Made by a program: the position numbers and the translations under genes. From JBOEGW01 sp050633625 (GTDB lineage: Bacteria; Pseudomonadota; Alphaproteobacteria; Rhodobacterales; Rhodobacteraceae), in assembly GCA_050633625.1 (NCBI GenBank), contig JBOEGW010000008.1:62001-126000 (forward strand): a stretch of 64,000 nucleotides of DNA. The letters are read 5' to 3'. Of this stretch, positions 51,704 to 59,836 are shown piece after piece. The stretch's first letter is position 1; each line of letters opens with the position of its first letter. The notes under the pieces were generated by a model. The model had not been told where the DNA came from, made no database searches, and worked only from the letters and a program-made list of their open reading frames with translations.

Positions 51704-52825
51704 ATGGTTCGGAAGACTAAACGAAAGCTACCCGACCCGGCGCAGATCGACGAGGCGGAGAAGCAAATTAGAGAATATTCGCGCACCGTGAAGTTCACGG
51801 TCGTTGAGTACTCCTTTGAATTCATTGTGCAAAAGCTCAATGCTGAACGCTATTACGTCCCTGATTATCAGCGTAATTTGATTTGGAAACCCAAAGAACA
51901 GTCAAAGTTCATTGAGTCTGTATTGATGGGGCTGCCGATCCCATTTGTGTTCTTTTGGCAAGACGATGATGGGCGGATGGAGATCGTTGATGGTTCTCAG
52001 CGTATCAGAACCATACGTGACTTCATGGCCGATAAAATCACTCTGCGGGGCCTCGAAGCCTTGCCTGCCGCCAATGGTCTCGTACACAGCGACCTCCCGC
52101 CGTCACGCCAATTGAAGTTCGCCGATAGTTCGCTCCGTGTGATCATTCTAGATAATACGACAGACGCAATCACCCGTACAGAGATGTTTACGCGGATCAA
52201 CACCGGTGGAACACAGGCGAACGAAGCAGAAGTGAGGCGTGGGAGCCTCCCTGGCCCATTCATGGACCTAATCATTTCGCTGTCAAATTCGCCTGAGTTT
52301 GTAGCAATGACGCCAATCAGTCAGCCGTTGATAGACAAGAGAGAGCGTGAAGAACTGGTCACCCGCTTTTTCGCATATCTTGGCAGCTTCATTCCTGATG
52401 CTTCCGATGGTGATGGCGACATTCCAACATACAAAGAAGAACCGAGGCTATTCTATTTCGCATATGTTCAGGAAACGAGTGCAACGATAGCAGCCGAGGT
52501 CGAGGCGAATGGCACTTCGGCAACTGCCGATGCAATGCGTGCGGAGTTCCAACAGATGCTGCAGTTCGTGTCTGCGGTGTCTCCACATGGATTTACAAAG
52601 TCTGAGACCGGAAAGCAGGTTCCGCGCGTTCGGTTTGAATCAATTGCAGTTGGATCAGCATTGGCATTGCGTGCTGACCCGACGCTTATTCAGCGATCTC
52701 CAGATATGACCCCACTTTTGGAGTCTGATCCGTTCAAAGATGCCACCAAATCTGATGCTGCCAACGTCAAAAGCAAACTATTAGGACGTATAAAACTCGT
52801 CAGAGATTGGCTGGCGGACAAATGA
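51704..52825 (+). CDS. DUF262 (GmrSD N-domain-like) protein, 373 aa
   Basis: The DUF262 fold is ParB-like and can bind or hydrolyse nucleotides; it senses modified DNA in GmrSD enzymes. Signature segments are YYVPDYQRNLIWKPKEQSKF with LMGLPIPFVFF (about residues 50-84) and VDGSQRIRTIRDF (about 95-107). There is no DUF1524 HNH domain, which GmrD-type nucleases use to cut DNA, so cutting must come from elsewhere. Start ATG 51704 lies behind GGGG. The stop overlaps the next start (ATGA). Confidence 0.9.
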   Translation: MVRKTKRKLPDPAQIDEAEKQIREYSRTVKFTVVEYSFEFIVQKLNAERYYVPDYQRNLIWKPKEQSKFIESVLMGLPIPFVFFWQDDDGRMEIVDGSQRIRTIRDFMADKITLRGLEALPAANGLVHSDLPPSRQLKFADSSLRVIILDNTTDAITRTEMFTRINTGGTQANEAEVRRGSLPGPFMDLIISLSNSPEFVAMTPISQPLIDKREREELVTRFFAYLGSFIPDASDGDGDIPTYKEEPRLFYFAYVQETSATIAAEVEANGTSATADAMRAEFQQMLQFVSAVSPHGFTKSETGKQVPRVRFESIAVGSALALRADPTLIQRSPDMTPLLESDPFKDATKSDAANVKSKLLGRIKLVRDWLADK

Positions 52826-53532
52826 ACGACGTTCTTGCATACCTTGATGAGCGTGAAGAGGAGTTTGGGCGGCATATTGCGATTGCCCGAATGCTCCAAA
52901 GCCGTGTGGACGATGTTGAGGGCGATGGGCAGGTTGAAGTCCGCCACGTGAACACGATTAAGTCCGGCCTCCTTATCCACCTATATAATATCGTCGAAGC
53001 AATCACGACACGCACGCTCGAAACCGTGGGCCGAGCTGTTGTGGCCGAACGCCCTAAGCGCTGGAAGGACACTATACTCAAAGAATGGGTGCGAGCGGAG
53101 ATTTGGAGCGGCGAGGAACGTTTGGGAGATGGTGCGTTTCGACGATTGGCTGAGGTAAGCGGAACTCTTGCATCTGGAAACAGTCCAGCGGCGTTTGTTG
53201 TGAAGGGAGAACCAGGCAGTTGGAACGATAAATCAATCAAGAAGGTCGCCGAACGCCTAGGATGCCCGCTTAATCTCGACGCTGAGGTTAGTCGGGCTGC
53301 ATACGAACGTGTATACAGGGACGAGACGACAGCACTTACTTATCTCTCCCGCCGTCGAAATGCTATTGCGCATGGTGAAAGCACGTTCGAAGATGGTGCA
53401 CACGACATTACTTTGGACGAATTGGCTGCTCTTGGAAGTCGGGTGCTGCCCTATTTGCGAGCCGTCTCTGAATGCTATCGTGATTTCCTCGCGAACAAGA
53501 CTTTTCTAGCAGAGGAAGAAGCTACGACATGA
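52822..53532 (+). CDS. MAE_28990/MAE_18760-type HEPN nuclease-like protein, 236 aa
   Basis: HEPN proteins are metal-independent RNases common in toxin and defence systems. The helical protein has the catalytic Rx4-6H motif as RRRNAIAHGE, with Arg179, Asn180 and His184. The N-terminal helices (LDEREEEFGRHIAIARML, LLIHLYNIVEAITTRTLE) fit the family that sits beside DUF262 and methyltransferase genes. The start overlaps the DUF262 stop and the end overlaps the methyltransferase start, so the three proteins are made together. The RNA or DNA target is unknown. Confidence 0.85.
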   Translation: MNDVLAYLDEREEEFGRHIAIARMLQSRVDDVEGDGQVEVRHVNTIKSGLLIHLYNIVEAITTRTLETVGRAVVAERPKRWKDTILKEWVRAEIWSGEERLGDGAFRRLAEVSGTLASGNSPAAFVVKGEPGSWNDKSIKKVAERLGCPLNLDAEVSRAAYERVYRDETTALTYLSRRRNAIAHGESTFEDGAHDITLDELAALGSRVLPYLRAVSECYRDFLANKTFLAEEEATT

Positions 53533-54584
53533 GTAAGGACATGCAAATTGCTGCTGTTGATCTCTTTTGTGGTGTGGGCGGTTTGACGCATGGATTGACG
53601 CGCGCTGGGGTGAACGTACGTCTTGGGATCGACCTTGATCCGGCCTGCCGGTTCCCGATGGAGGCGAACAATGCAGCCAAGTTCATGGAAGCTGACGTTT
53701 CTGAAATTATGCCTTCTGACATTCTGACGGCGTTTGAGGACACAGACATTACGCTTATGGCTGGGTGTGCCCCATGTCAGCCATTCTCATCGTATTCGCA
53801 GTCCGCGAGAAGGAAGGGACCACATGATGATTGGGAATTACTATCGTCCTTTTCCGAACTGGTACTCAGTGTGCGCCCCAAGCTTGTCACCATGGAAAAT
53901 GTACCCCCGCTTCGCAAACAGCAGATTTTCAAAGATTTTGTCGCTGACTTGCACGGGGCTGGGTATTACGTTGATTTTGCTGTTGTGGACGGTCGCAATA
54001 TTGGTCTTCCGCAACGCAGGCAACGATTGGTCCTAATTGCTTCGCTCCTAGGTCCTATTACGATACCGGAAGTTGCGAAGCCTCCTGTCACCGTTAGAGA
54101 TACTATATCCCAACTGCCCGCAATCGCAGCGGGAACTACAGACCCGTCCGATCCACTCCACGCCTCTGCTTCTCTAAGTGAGTTGAATTTGGAACGTATT
54201 CGTCATTCGAAACCAGGAGGCACGTGGCGTGACTGGCCGGAAGACCTCGTTGCTGCATGTCATTCAAAAGCATCGGGTTCGACATACCCTTCCGTTTATG
54301 GACGCATGGAGTGGGATCAACCCGCTCCAACAATGACGACGCAGTGTTATGGGTTTGGTAACGGGCGGTTTGGGCACCCTGAACAAGATCGTGCAATCAG
54401 CCTACGTGAAGCCGCTATGTTGCAGAGCTTTCCAAAATCCTATGCATTTGTCCCGGATGATAGCCGAGTCAACTTCAACACGCTCGGACGTATGATCGGT
54501 AACGCTGTTCCTGTCATGTTGGGTGAGTTTATTGGTGAGATATTGGTCGAGCACGTTGAAGCTCAAAAAGGCCATAGTAAGTAA
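53529..54584 (+). CDS. DNA (cytosine-5-)-methyltransferase, 351 aa
   Basis: Transfers methyl from SAM to C5 of cytosine. Motif I is VDLFCGVGGLTHGL, motif IV is GCAPCQPFSS with catalytic Cys83, motif VI is MENVPP (123-127), motif VIII is PQRRQRLVLIAS, and motif X contains IGNAVPV. Residues about 175-275 form the target-recognition region; the recognised DNA sequence cannot be read. It overlaps the HEPN gene by 4 bp (ATGA). It could protect host DNA from the products upstream, in the manner of a restriction-modification system. Confidence 0.94.
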   Translation: MSKDMQIAAVDLFCGVGGLTHGLTRAGVNVRLGIDLDPACRFPMEANNAAKFMEADVSEIMPSDILTAFEDTDITLMAGCAPCQPFSSYSQSARRKGPHDDWELLSSFSELVLSVRPKLVTMENVPPLRKQQIFKDFVADLHGAGYYVDFAVVDGRNIGLPQRRQRLVLIASLLGPITIPEVAKPPVTVRDTISQLPAIAAGTTDPSDPLHASASLSELNLERIRHSKPGGTWRDWPEDLVAACHSKASGSTYPSVYGRMEWDQPAPTMTTQCYGFGNGRFGHPEQDRAISLREAAMLQSFPKSYAFVPDDSRVNFNTLGRMIGNAVPVMLGEFIGEILVEHVEAQKGHSK

Positions 54585-54717
54585 GTCTGCTCCTACTGAT
54601 ATTCTGTTAGCGGGTATGTCCAGCTAAGTCTTTGATTGGATTTCCACTTCGGTAGAGACCGACAGTTGGATACAGTATCGAACACAGATTTCTGGCTGCT
54701 TTTCATCCAAAATGAAA

Positions 54718-54746
54718 CGACGCAGCAGGTCTGGCCCGCTGCGTCG
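54718..54746 (-). terminator. Hairpin between the defence operon and the leftward genes
   Basis: CGACGCAGC and GCTGCGTCG pair over 9 bp around an 11-base loop. It follows the leftward gene at 54797 by 50 bp and lies 134 bp after the methyltransferase stop, so it may end transcription from both sides. The trailing T run is weak on the reverse strand. Confidence 0.65.
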
Positions 54747-54796
54747 CCTATGGCTATATTGCCCGAAGTGGTTGCAGCCACTTGGATTGGTTCGGA

Positions 54797-55000
54797 TCAG
54801 TCCAGAAAGTCTACGTCGGGAAATTGGTTCCTGGCCAAGACCAAAGCAATTGCCGGGGGTACAGATTTGCCCTCGGAAATTTGGTGGGCGACACCGACCA
54901 ATTCGCCTTGCAATTGGACTTCCGCGTCATAGAGCTGGTCGGACAATTCGTCTCGCAGCTGTTCCAATTTGACAGCGTTTGAAATCACCATACCAGTCAT
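54797..55000 (-). CDS. Small hypothetical protein, 67 aa
   Basis: No family recognised. The acidic helical sequence (VKLEQLRDELSDQLYDAEVQ) suggests a dimerising or coiled helix. The start overlaps the previous gene's stop (ATGA), so it is the second of a two-gene unit. It is probably element-specific cargo. Confidence 0.6.
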   Translation of the reverse strand: MTGMVISNAVKLEQLRDELSDQLYDAEVQLQGELVGVAHQISEGKSVPPAIALVLARNQFPDVDFLD

Positions 55001-55341
55001 GCTGCCACCTCTGGCTCGTAGGGGTGAGAGAACGCGTCAATTAGTGCTTGAACGGTCTCGTCGATTGCCTTCAGCGCAATTTCTTCGTCGTTGCTCGCAA
55101 AGTCCATGCTGTAATGCAGAGCATGGATAAGGCCGCCCCCGTAGAGGTATCCGTGCCTTTCGACCAGATGTTCAACGAGGCCTATCACTCTAAGGTCTTC
55201 CTCGCTGAGCCTTCCGGCTTTTCGTAGCCTATCAACGGTATCGTTTTCGACGCAGTTACGAGGGACCACGAGATTGACCTGCACAAGGTCATGAATGGAA
55301 TCTTTGCTTTGGATGTCGTACTGGGAGGTATTTGTGAACAT
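54997..55341 (-). CDS. Hypothetical protein, 114 aa
   Basis: No family recognised. AGGAGAACGCTT precedes ATG 55341; the frame runs 20 codons upstream without a better start. Composition is acidic and soluble. Helical segments (DLRVIGLVEHLVERHG, EEIALKAIDETVQALIDAF) are predicted by eye. It is coupled to the 67-aa gene and belongs to the leftward part of the mobile element. Confidence 0.6.
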   Translation of the reverse strand: MFTNTSQYDIQSKDSIHDLVQVNLVVPRNCVENDTVDRLRKAGRLSEEDLRVIGLVEHLVERHGYLYGGGLIHALHYSMDFASNDEEIALKAIDETVQALIDAFSHPYEPEVAA

Positions 55342-55481
55342 AAGCGTTCTCCTGACGTTCAAGTTGAAGTTACGTCCAAGCGATTCGCGTGAACGGTCCA
55401 TTTAATAGGAAAACGTCAAGCCCCGGCATATCCTTATTTGGGAGCGGCGTTCGGTGCGTTAAGATGTCGGAAACGAAAAGA

Positions 55482-55503
55482 CCCGTATCTAGCATGATAC
55501 GGG
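55482..55503 (-). terminator. Rho-independent terminator
   Basis: CCCGTATC and GATACGGG pair over 8 bp with loop TAGCAT; on the reverse strand GGGTCTTTTCG follows. It ends the leftward unit that includes the coiled-coil genes at 55532-56622. Confidence 0.85.
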
Positions 55504-55531
55504 CCTAAGAATTTTCTCAAATGATCCCAGC

Positions 55532-55966
55532 TTAGCCTTGCAACCGCTGGTGCGCCTCGGCGACGTCCATGCTGGTGATACCGCCGCGTTCAAGCTCCTG
55601 CGCATCATCACGGGCCTGCATGAGGGCTTTGCCCATGTCCGTATCCAGCGCCCGGAAATACGCTTTCTCGAAGGTTTCTCCGTCTTGTTGCATCGACTTC
55701 GTAAGATTGTCGAGTTGGGTTTCGGCGGCCTCGCGATTTTGTCCTGCCGTCTTCCGCACATCTTTGGTCATAGTCTTCTCCATATTTGCCGCCGCACGGG
55801 CGCTTTCAACTTCGTTTTCGAGCTGTTCGACCTCCTGGGCCAACTCGACGACTTCTTGGGCTTCGGCTTCATCGCGGGCCAACCGCATCAAAGCTTCTTC
55901 CAGGTCTTTCCTGCGTGTTTCCAACCGTGCCAGTTCATCGGCATGGCGTTGTCCTTCCTGGCTCAT
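55532..55966 (-). CDS. Coiled-coil protein, 144 aa
   Basis: No named family. Residues about 8-65 are a nearly continuous charged coiled-coil (ADELARLETRRKDLEEALMRLA, AQEVVELAQEVEQLENEVE split across heptads), and the rest is also helical. It starts inside the end of the neighbouring coiled-coil gene (ATGA). Such pairs may be structural or packaging-related in mobile elements, but no role can be shown. Confidence 0.65.
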   Translation of the reverse strand: MSQEGQRHADELARLETRRKDLEEALMRLARDEAEAQEVVELAQEVEQLENEVESARAAANMEKTMTKDVRKTAGQNREAAETQLDNLTKSMQQDGETFEKAYFRALDTDMGKALMQARDDAQELERGGITSMDVAEAHQRLQG

Positions 55967-56622
55967 CGGGTGGCCTCCATCTGTTCTAATTCGACTTGCG
56001 CCTCACGGGACACGTTGGGTTGCGGGCTTTCTGCCTTCACGCGGAGGAGTTCCACTCGGAGGCTTTTGGCCACCCGGCTTTCAGCATCAGTGAGAGAAAT
56101 GGCGTGGCGTTCGCGGATCGGAGTATCGATGCCAAATGTGCGAGCCAACTTGACGCCACCTGACTGGATCAGGGCTTTCACCAGCGGCTCAGCTGCTCGG
56201 TTGTTGGTCAGCGCGCGTTCGACTGCGGTCAGGTCACCACCAGCACCCGAAACTTGCCCAACGTCCTTTCGCAAGGCATCGGCATAGGCATCCCACGAGG
56301 ACGCCAGAGTATTGAGGGCTTCGTCCACCGCAGCGGCGAGCTTGGCCCGTTTGGAAGTGACCTCAAGGGCAGTTTCGGCTCGACGCTTCCGGTTATTCCG
56401 TTCAGCACTTTCTGCGGCGCTGCGGGTGCGGTCGTGAAGCTCAGCCAATGCATCGTCCACGATGGAGATGCGCTCGGCCAATGCGGCAGCAGTCCCGCCG
56501 GGCTTTTTTCCGGCAATCATGGCGTCACGGGCTTCGGAGCGGGCTTTGTCGAGTTCAGCGGTCAGGCGTTCCCGCTCGGCTTGTAGGTCGGTAATCCGTT
56601 TGGCCAATTCGTTCTTGTCCAT
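55963..56622 (-). CDS. Coiled-coil protein, 219 aa
   Basis: No named family. Residues about 1-45 and 58-105 form charged helices (MDKNELAKRITDLQAERERLT; LAERISIVDDALAELHDRTR), with a less charged C-terminal half. GAGGATGAT precedes ATG 56622. It overlaps the 144-aa gene by 4 bp, so the two are probably partners. Confidence 0.65.
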   Translation of the reverse strand: MDKNELAKRITDLQAERERLTAELDKARSEARDAMIAGKKPGGTAAALAERISIVDDALAELHDRTRSAAESAERNNRKRRAETALEVTSKRAKLAAAVDEALNTLASSWDAYADALRKDVGQVSGAGGDLTAVERALTNNRAAEPLVKALIQSGGVKLARTFGIDTPIRERHAISLTDAESRVAKSLRVELLRVKAESPQPNVSREAQVELEQMEATR

Positions 56623-56802
56623 ATCATCCTCGGTTCGTTGTCGTCGGGGAGCGGACGGCCAAGGTCGAAACCGCCAAAGCGCCTCAGCCGTCCGCATTTT
56701 GCCCAGACAAGAAAAGGAGGTGATTGCCTGGCACGATCACACGATGCCGCGTCGGTGCGGCCTGGGGGACCAGCGTTTGACTACCGAATGTGAAATGCTG
56801 GC

Positions 56803-57177
56803 TCAGGCTTCGCCCATCAGGTCGAGTTCCATTTGCCGGATAAGATCGACCGGTGCGCCAGGCGTTGAGAGGAATTGCCCTGGATTGTCTTTCACATCAG
56901 ATCGGTAAGAGCGCCAACAGCGTGGATTGGGACAATTAACGCCTCTGTCGATGAAGGCCTGCATAGCTGGCGTCACCCAACCTCTGGGAAAGGACATGCT
57001 GCCTTGGATGAACCACATGCCAGCCAGCAGCCTGACTGTGTTGGCTCGCATCGAAAACTCCGGCGACGGTGGGTAATCCTCAAGAGCCTCTTTGACCAAC
57101 GCCTTTGCCGCATCTTGCGTCTTGGCGTAGGAGATTGAAGGCAGTAGCGGGATTGGCCGTTTCGCTGGTTCGCTCAT
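56803..57177 (-). CDS. Hypothetical protein with a CPNPRCW motif, 124 aa
   Basis: No named family. A single NCPNPRCWRSY stretch near residue 87 could be a half zinc site. ATG 57177 has GAGG upstream and begins MSEPAKRPIPLLPS; an in-frame ATG at 57255 would add 26 residues without a ribosome site. The 180 bp before the next leftward gene (56623-56802) hold no other frame of note. Confidence 0.55.
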   Translation of the reverse strand: MSEPAKRPIPLLPSISYAKTQDAAKALVKEALEDYPPSPEFSMRANTVRLLAGMWFIQGSMSFPRGWVTPAMQAFIDRGVNCPNPRCWRSYRSDVKDNPGQFLSTPGAPVDLIRQMELDLMGEA

Positions 57178-57391
57178 TAGGGGGCCTCGGGCGTCATTGG
57201 CGTCCAAGGCATCGTGCCGTGCGGGTGCGATATCGTAAGCCAGCAAGCTGTCCATCTGACATTCGATTAGTGGGTCCGGGTGCGGCAGGGCAAATGAAAA
57301 CAGGGGCTTGGATTCAAGTCACGATGCCGAGCACAGAACCAAGAACAGTTTCTAGGGTAGTTCTCATGGGCCGAATTGAAGTGCGTGAGCT

Positions 57392-58246
57392 TTAGAACGG
57401 CCAGGGCATCGAAGTTATCCAGGTTTGGACGGCTTGTGCGGTGCTGATAAGTGCAGCCTTTGCAACCTCTGGATTTGCAATGCCGTACGCCACACCGATT
57501 GCTATGCCAGCGTCAACAGCAGCGGTTATTCGTTTTCTGATCCAACCAGCTAAGGCTGTCGCCGCTGCAAGCAATCGGCTGTTACTGCGTTCAACGCTTT
57601 CAACATCAGGTTGCTCAACTGTTGTTTGCTGCCGGATTTCATCTATCGCCGTTTTGATCCGTAGCCATTCTTCTCTTGGGACCGCCTGAACTAGTTCCAA
57701 TTCCTCGGGCGGATTGTTGTGACCCATCATTGGAGGGGCTTCCGCTTCGGCCTCAAAAGTATCCAGAAGCGGTTGGACTATTGCTTCCAATTCGTCCAGT
57801 CGGCGGATCACATCGGCGCGGGCTTCTGGTTCAGGAGGAATTGGTGCTTGGTCTGCTATTATTGGAGGCCACTCACCATCCCCGTCAACGATCTCACCTG
57901 AGGCAACACGATCATCTTCCGGGTGTTCGTAGAAGTCGCCCCCGGTTTGTGGGGCCCATTCGACCGTCCCATCGCCTTGAACACGGTCTACGGCAAGCAT
58001 CATGGTATCAAATTCGACAGCATCCGAGAACTCTTCTTGAATTTGGTCGTTGGCATCGAATGGGCCGCCCCACATATAGACATAACCACCCAAATCTTTG
58101 TTGTAGGGGGTATCGTTCTGAGGGTCCTCGAATTGATGCCTGAACCATTCAACCATCATCGCGACTTGTTCTTTAGAAGTCATCGCTGTTACTTCTTCCG
58201 CAGAATAGCCCTCGAAATCACCAAATGATCCAACCAATACAACCAT
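57392..58246 (-). CDS. Hypothetical protein with GHNNPPE motif and membrane-associated C-terminus, 284 aa
   Basis: No firm family. The N-terminal 150 residues are acidic and aromatic-rich (GGYVYMWGGPFDANDQIQEEF). MGHNNPPEELEL in the middle resembles the GHNxPP motif seen in some phage and element proteins. The last 60 residues form hydrophobic helices (LAAATALAGWIRKRITAAVDAG, VAKAALISTAQAVQTWI). GGAAATCGACGT precedes ATG 58246. It might be a membrane-acting effector; that is inference only. Confidence 0.55.
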   Translation of the reverse strand: MVVLVGSFGDFEGYSAEEVTAMTSKEQVAMMVEWFRHQFEDPQNDTPYNKDLGGYVYMWGGPFDANDQIQEEFSDAVEFDTMMLAVDRVQGDGTVEWAPQTGGDFYEHPEDDRVASGEIVDGDGEWPPIIADQAPIPPEPEARADVIRRLDELEAIVQPLLDTFEAEAEAPPMMGHNNPPEELELVQAVPREEWLRIKTAIDEIRQQTTVEQPDVESVERSNSRLLAAATALAGWIRKRITAAVDAGIAIGVAYGIANPEVAKAALISTAQAVQTWITSMPWPF

Positions 58247-58333
58247 ACGTCGATTTCCACCTATCTGCCCTTTTCGGAACGCAGTAGCTGAGAATGACGG
58301 TTTTGGAAAGGCAATCGGCACCGTTTGGTGCGG

Positions 58334-58621
58334 CTAGGCGTCCTCAAAATAGGGCGTCGCAGCGATCCATTCGAGCAAACAAGCGCGTGTTTCCTCGTCC
58401 AAGTCCGCCCGCGCTCCAACGGCCATGATAGCGTCGTCGCGCACTTGTGCCGATTGCCATGGCACAGGATCGTGCTGGGCTTTCATCTCTGCCAGTACCC
58501 CGTCATCTGGGTCATGCAGATAACCCAAGCAGATGCGCATGGTTGCGGCCCCATCGGCGAAGGTTTGGGTCGCAACGCCACCAGGGCGAACGAATGTGAT
58601 TTGTGACGAATGCTCAGTCAT
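58334..58621 (-). CDS. Small hypothetical protein, 95 aa
   Basis: No named family. An acidic protein with an internal helix (DDGVLAEMKAQHDPVPWQSAQ) and a C-terminal EETRACLLEWIAATPYFED. GGGGGAA precedes ATG 58621. The start lies within the last codons of the terminase-like gene (8-bp overlap), so they are translated together. Confidence 0.6.
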   Translation of the reverse strand: MTEHSSQITFVRPGGVATQTFADGAATMRICLGYLHDPDDGVLAEMKAQHDPVPWQSAQVRDDAIMAVGARADLDEETRACLLEWIAATPYFEDA

Positions 58622-59255
58622 CAGATATTCCCCCGGTCTCCTGTGGCGTCCCCTGGACAACATCGGCGTCGATCGTGTCGTGTCGCTTATCCGAGCCCGT
58701 TTCAGCCGCCACGGACCTCAGTGCAGCCCCGATGGGTTGAACCAGTTTAGGTTTGGCGGGCAAAGCGGCTTGAACGCTCGTGGAATTGTTGATTTGGACA
58801 TTGGTCTGGGCCGGTCCATCTACAGAACTCATCCGCAGGGATAGGAGCTTGTTCAGGACACGTGGATCAACGCTCGCCGTCTCGAAACGGTAAACCGGCT
58901 CGAAGTCGTCATCCAACTCGGGTTCGCCCGTGTCAGGATCGAAGCACTGAACCCATTTGCCAGTCCCCATCTCCAAGGCCGTTTGGACCACCCGCATGGT
59001 CAATTCTTCCTCGAAAGCTGCCAGGGCCTCGTCCCAAGCCTCCGCAAAGTCTGGATGCTTTGCACGCCGGTCATAGAAGGTCCGCCGGGTCAGGCCAGTC
59101 ATGTTGGCCGCATAAGTGATGTGGCCGAACTGACGGAGATAGAGCAGAAACTCGTCGCCCTTTTCGCCGTAGATGGGGCGGGTGATTGCTGCAATCTTAG
59201 AAGGCATCCGCGGGTCACTGGCCGGTTTGATCCGGTTCATCCTCATCAAGCTCAT
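58614..59255 (-). CDS. Terminase small-subunit-like DNA-binding protein, 213 aa
   Basis: Phage terminase small subunits recognise packaging sites. Residues about 38-75 form a helix-turn-helix (YLRQFGHITYAANMTGLTRR followed by TFYDRRAKHPDFAEAWDEAL) in the arrangement of TerS-type proteins, and a helical segment follows (EEELTMRVVQTALEMG). The C-terminal third is polar and flexible. No large terminase, portal or capsid gene is in the window. The start is taken at 59255; an ATG at 59240 is possible. Confidence 0.65.
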   Translation of the reverse strand: MSLMRMNRIKPASDPRMPSKIAAITRPIYGEKGDEFLLYLRQFGHITYAANMTGLTRRTFYDRRAKHPDFAEAWDEALAAFEEELTMRVVQTALEMGTGKWVQCFDPDTGEPELDDDFEPVYRFETASVDPRVLNKLLSLRMSSVDGPAQTNVQINNSTSVQAALPAKPKLVQPIGAALRSVAAETGSDKRHDTIDADVVQGTPQETGGISDD

Positions 59256-59836
59256 TTGGGTGCCTATTCTGTCTTCATCACGGTGCTTGGCTGAGGAAGG
59301 TGCCGATTAAGCCCTTGAAGTCATTCACGCCCCAGACGCCAGAACGCCCAATTCAGTATCAATGGGGCGGCCTATCACTGCGGGCTGATGACTTCGGATT
59401 TTCACGGACAGCATCCTCGTTGCCGTTCGAGGTCAGAATGTCGTGTTCCGTTGGAGCCGTATGCCAGCGATTTACAAGGGAGTGTGCCGGCTCACAACGT
59501 TGCGCAGTACCGGTCGTCCAAGCTGGAATATCTCTACGTCTACAAGACATTTTTGGAGCATTCCGTAACGTATTGTTTTTATTGCCTTGTAGACAATGTA
59601 GATCGTCGTAGACCGTTTTCGCTATATATATCCGGATTGCACATTGCCCCTGTACCCTGGTCCGTGCCCTATGCCTGATCGGCTTATTCTACCAAGATAT
59701 ATTGCTTTAAGATCTACATGATCTACATCGTCTACAATCCTTCCGAAACAAGGACTTATAGCCACAGCTTAAGATCAACGAAGATCTACGACCGTCTACG
59801 CTGTGACCGAATTGATGCGCTCCGATTGCCAGAGCA
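59256..59836. other. Gene-free spacer of 580 bp holding the iteron cluster
   Basis: No frame here reads as a protein. Both flanking genes run leftward. Apart from the TCTAC/GTAGA cluster and AT-rich stretches I see no terminator or tRNA. It is the natural place for a replication origin. Confidence 0.6.
59533..59799. repeat. Cluster of TCTAC/GTAGA motifs, candidate origin iterons
   Basis: Within 267 bp, TCTAC or its complement occurs eleven times. TCTAC starts at 59533, 59539, 59688, 59713, 59722, 59731, 59785 and 59795; GTAGA starts at 59589, 59598 and 59608. Inside groups they are spaced 9-10 bp, one helical turn. By chance about half a match would be expected in this length over both strands. 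An AT-rich run (GCTATATATATCC) lies in the middle. The gene for the primase-helicase ends 38 bp away. Confidence 0.85.

Noticed and set aside
51307..51840. Long reverse frame across tRNA-Thr that reads GAPTRTRTADLLITNQLLYQ
   Set aside because: This peptide is the well-known false translation of a tRNA gene; the strand has no gene here.
59533..59799. The repeat cluster as a CRISPR array
   Set aside because: The units are 5-9 bp, uneven in orientation and spacing, with no 25-40 bp direct repeats, and no cas genes are near.
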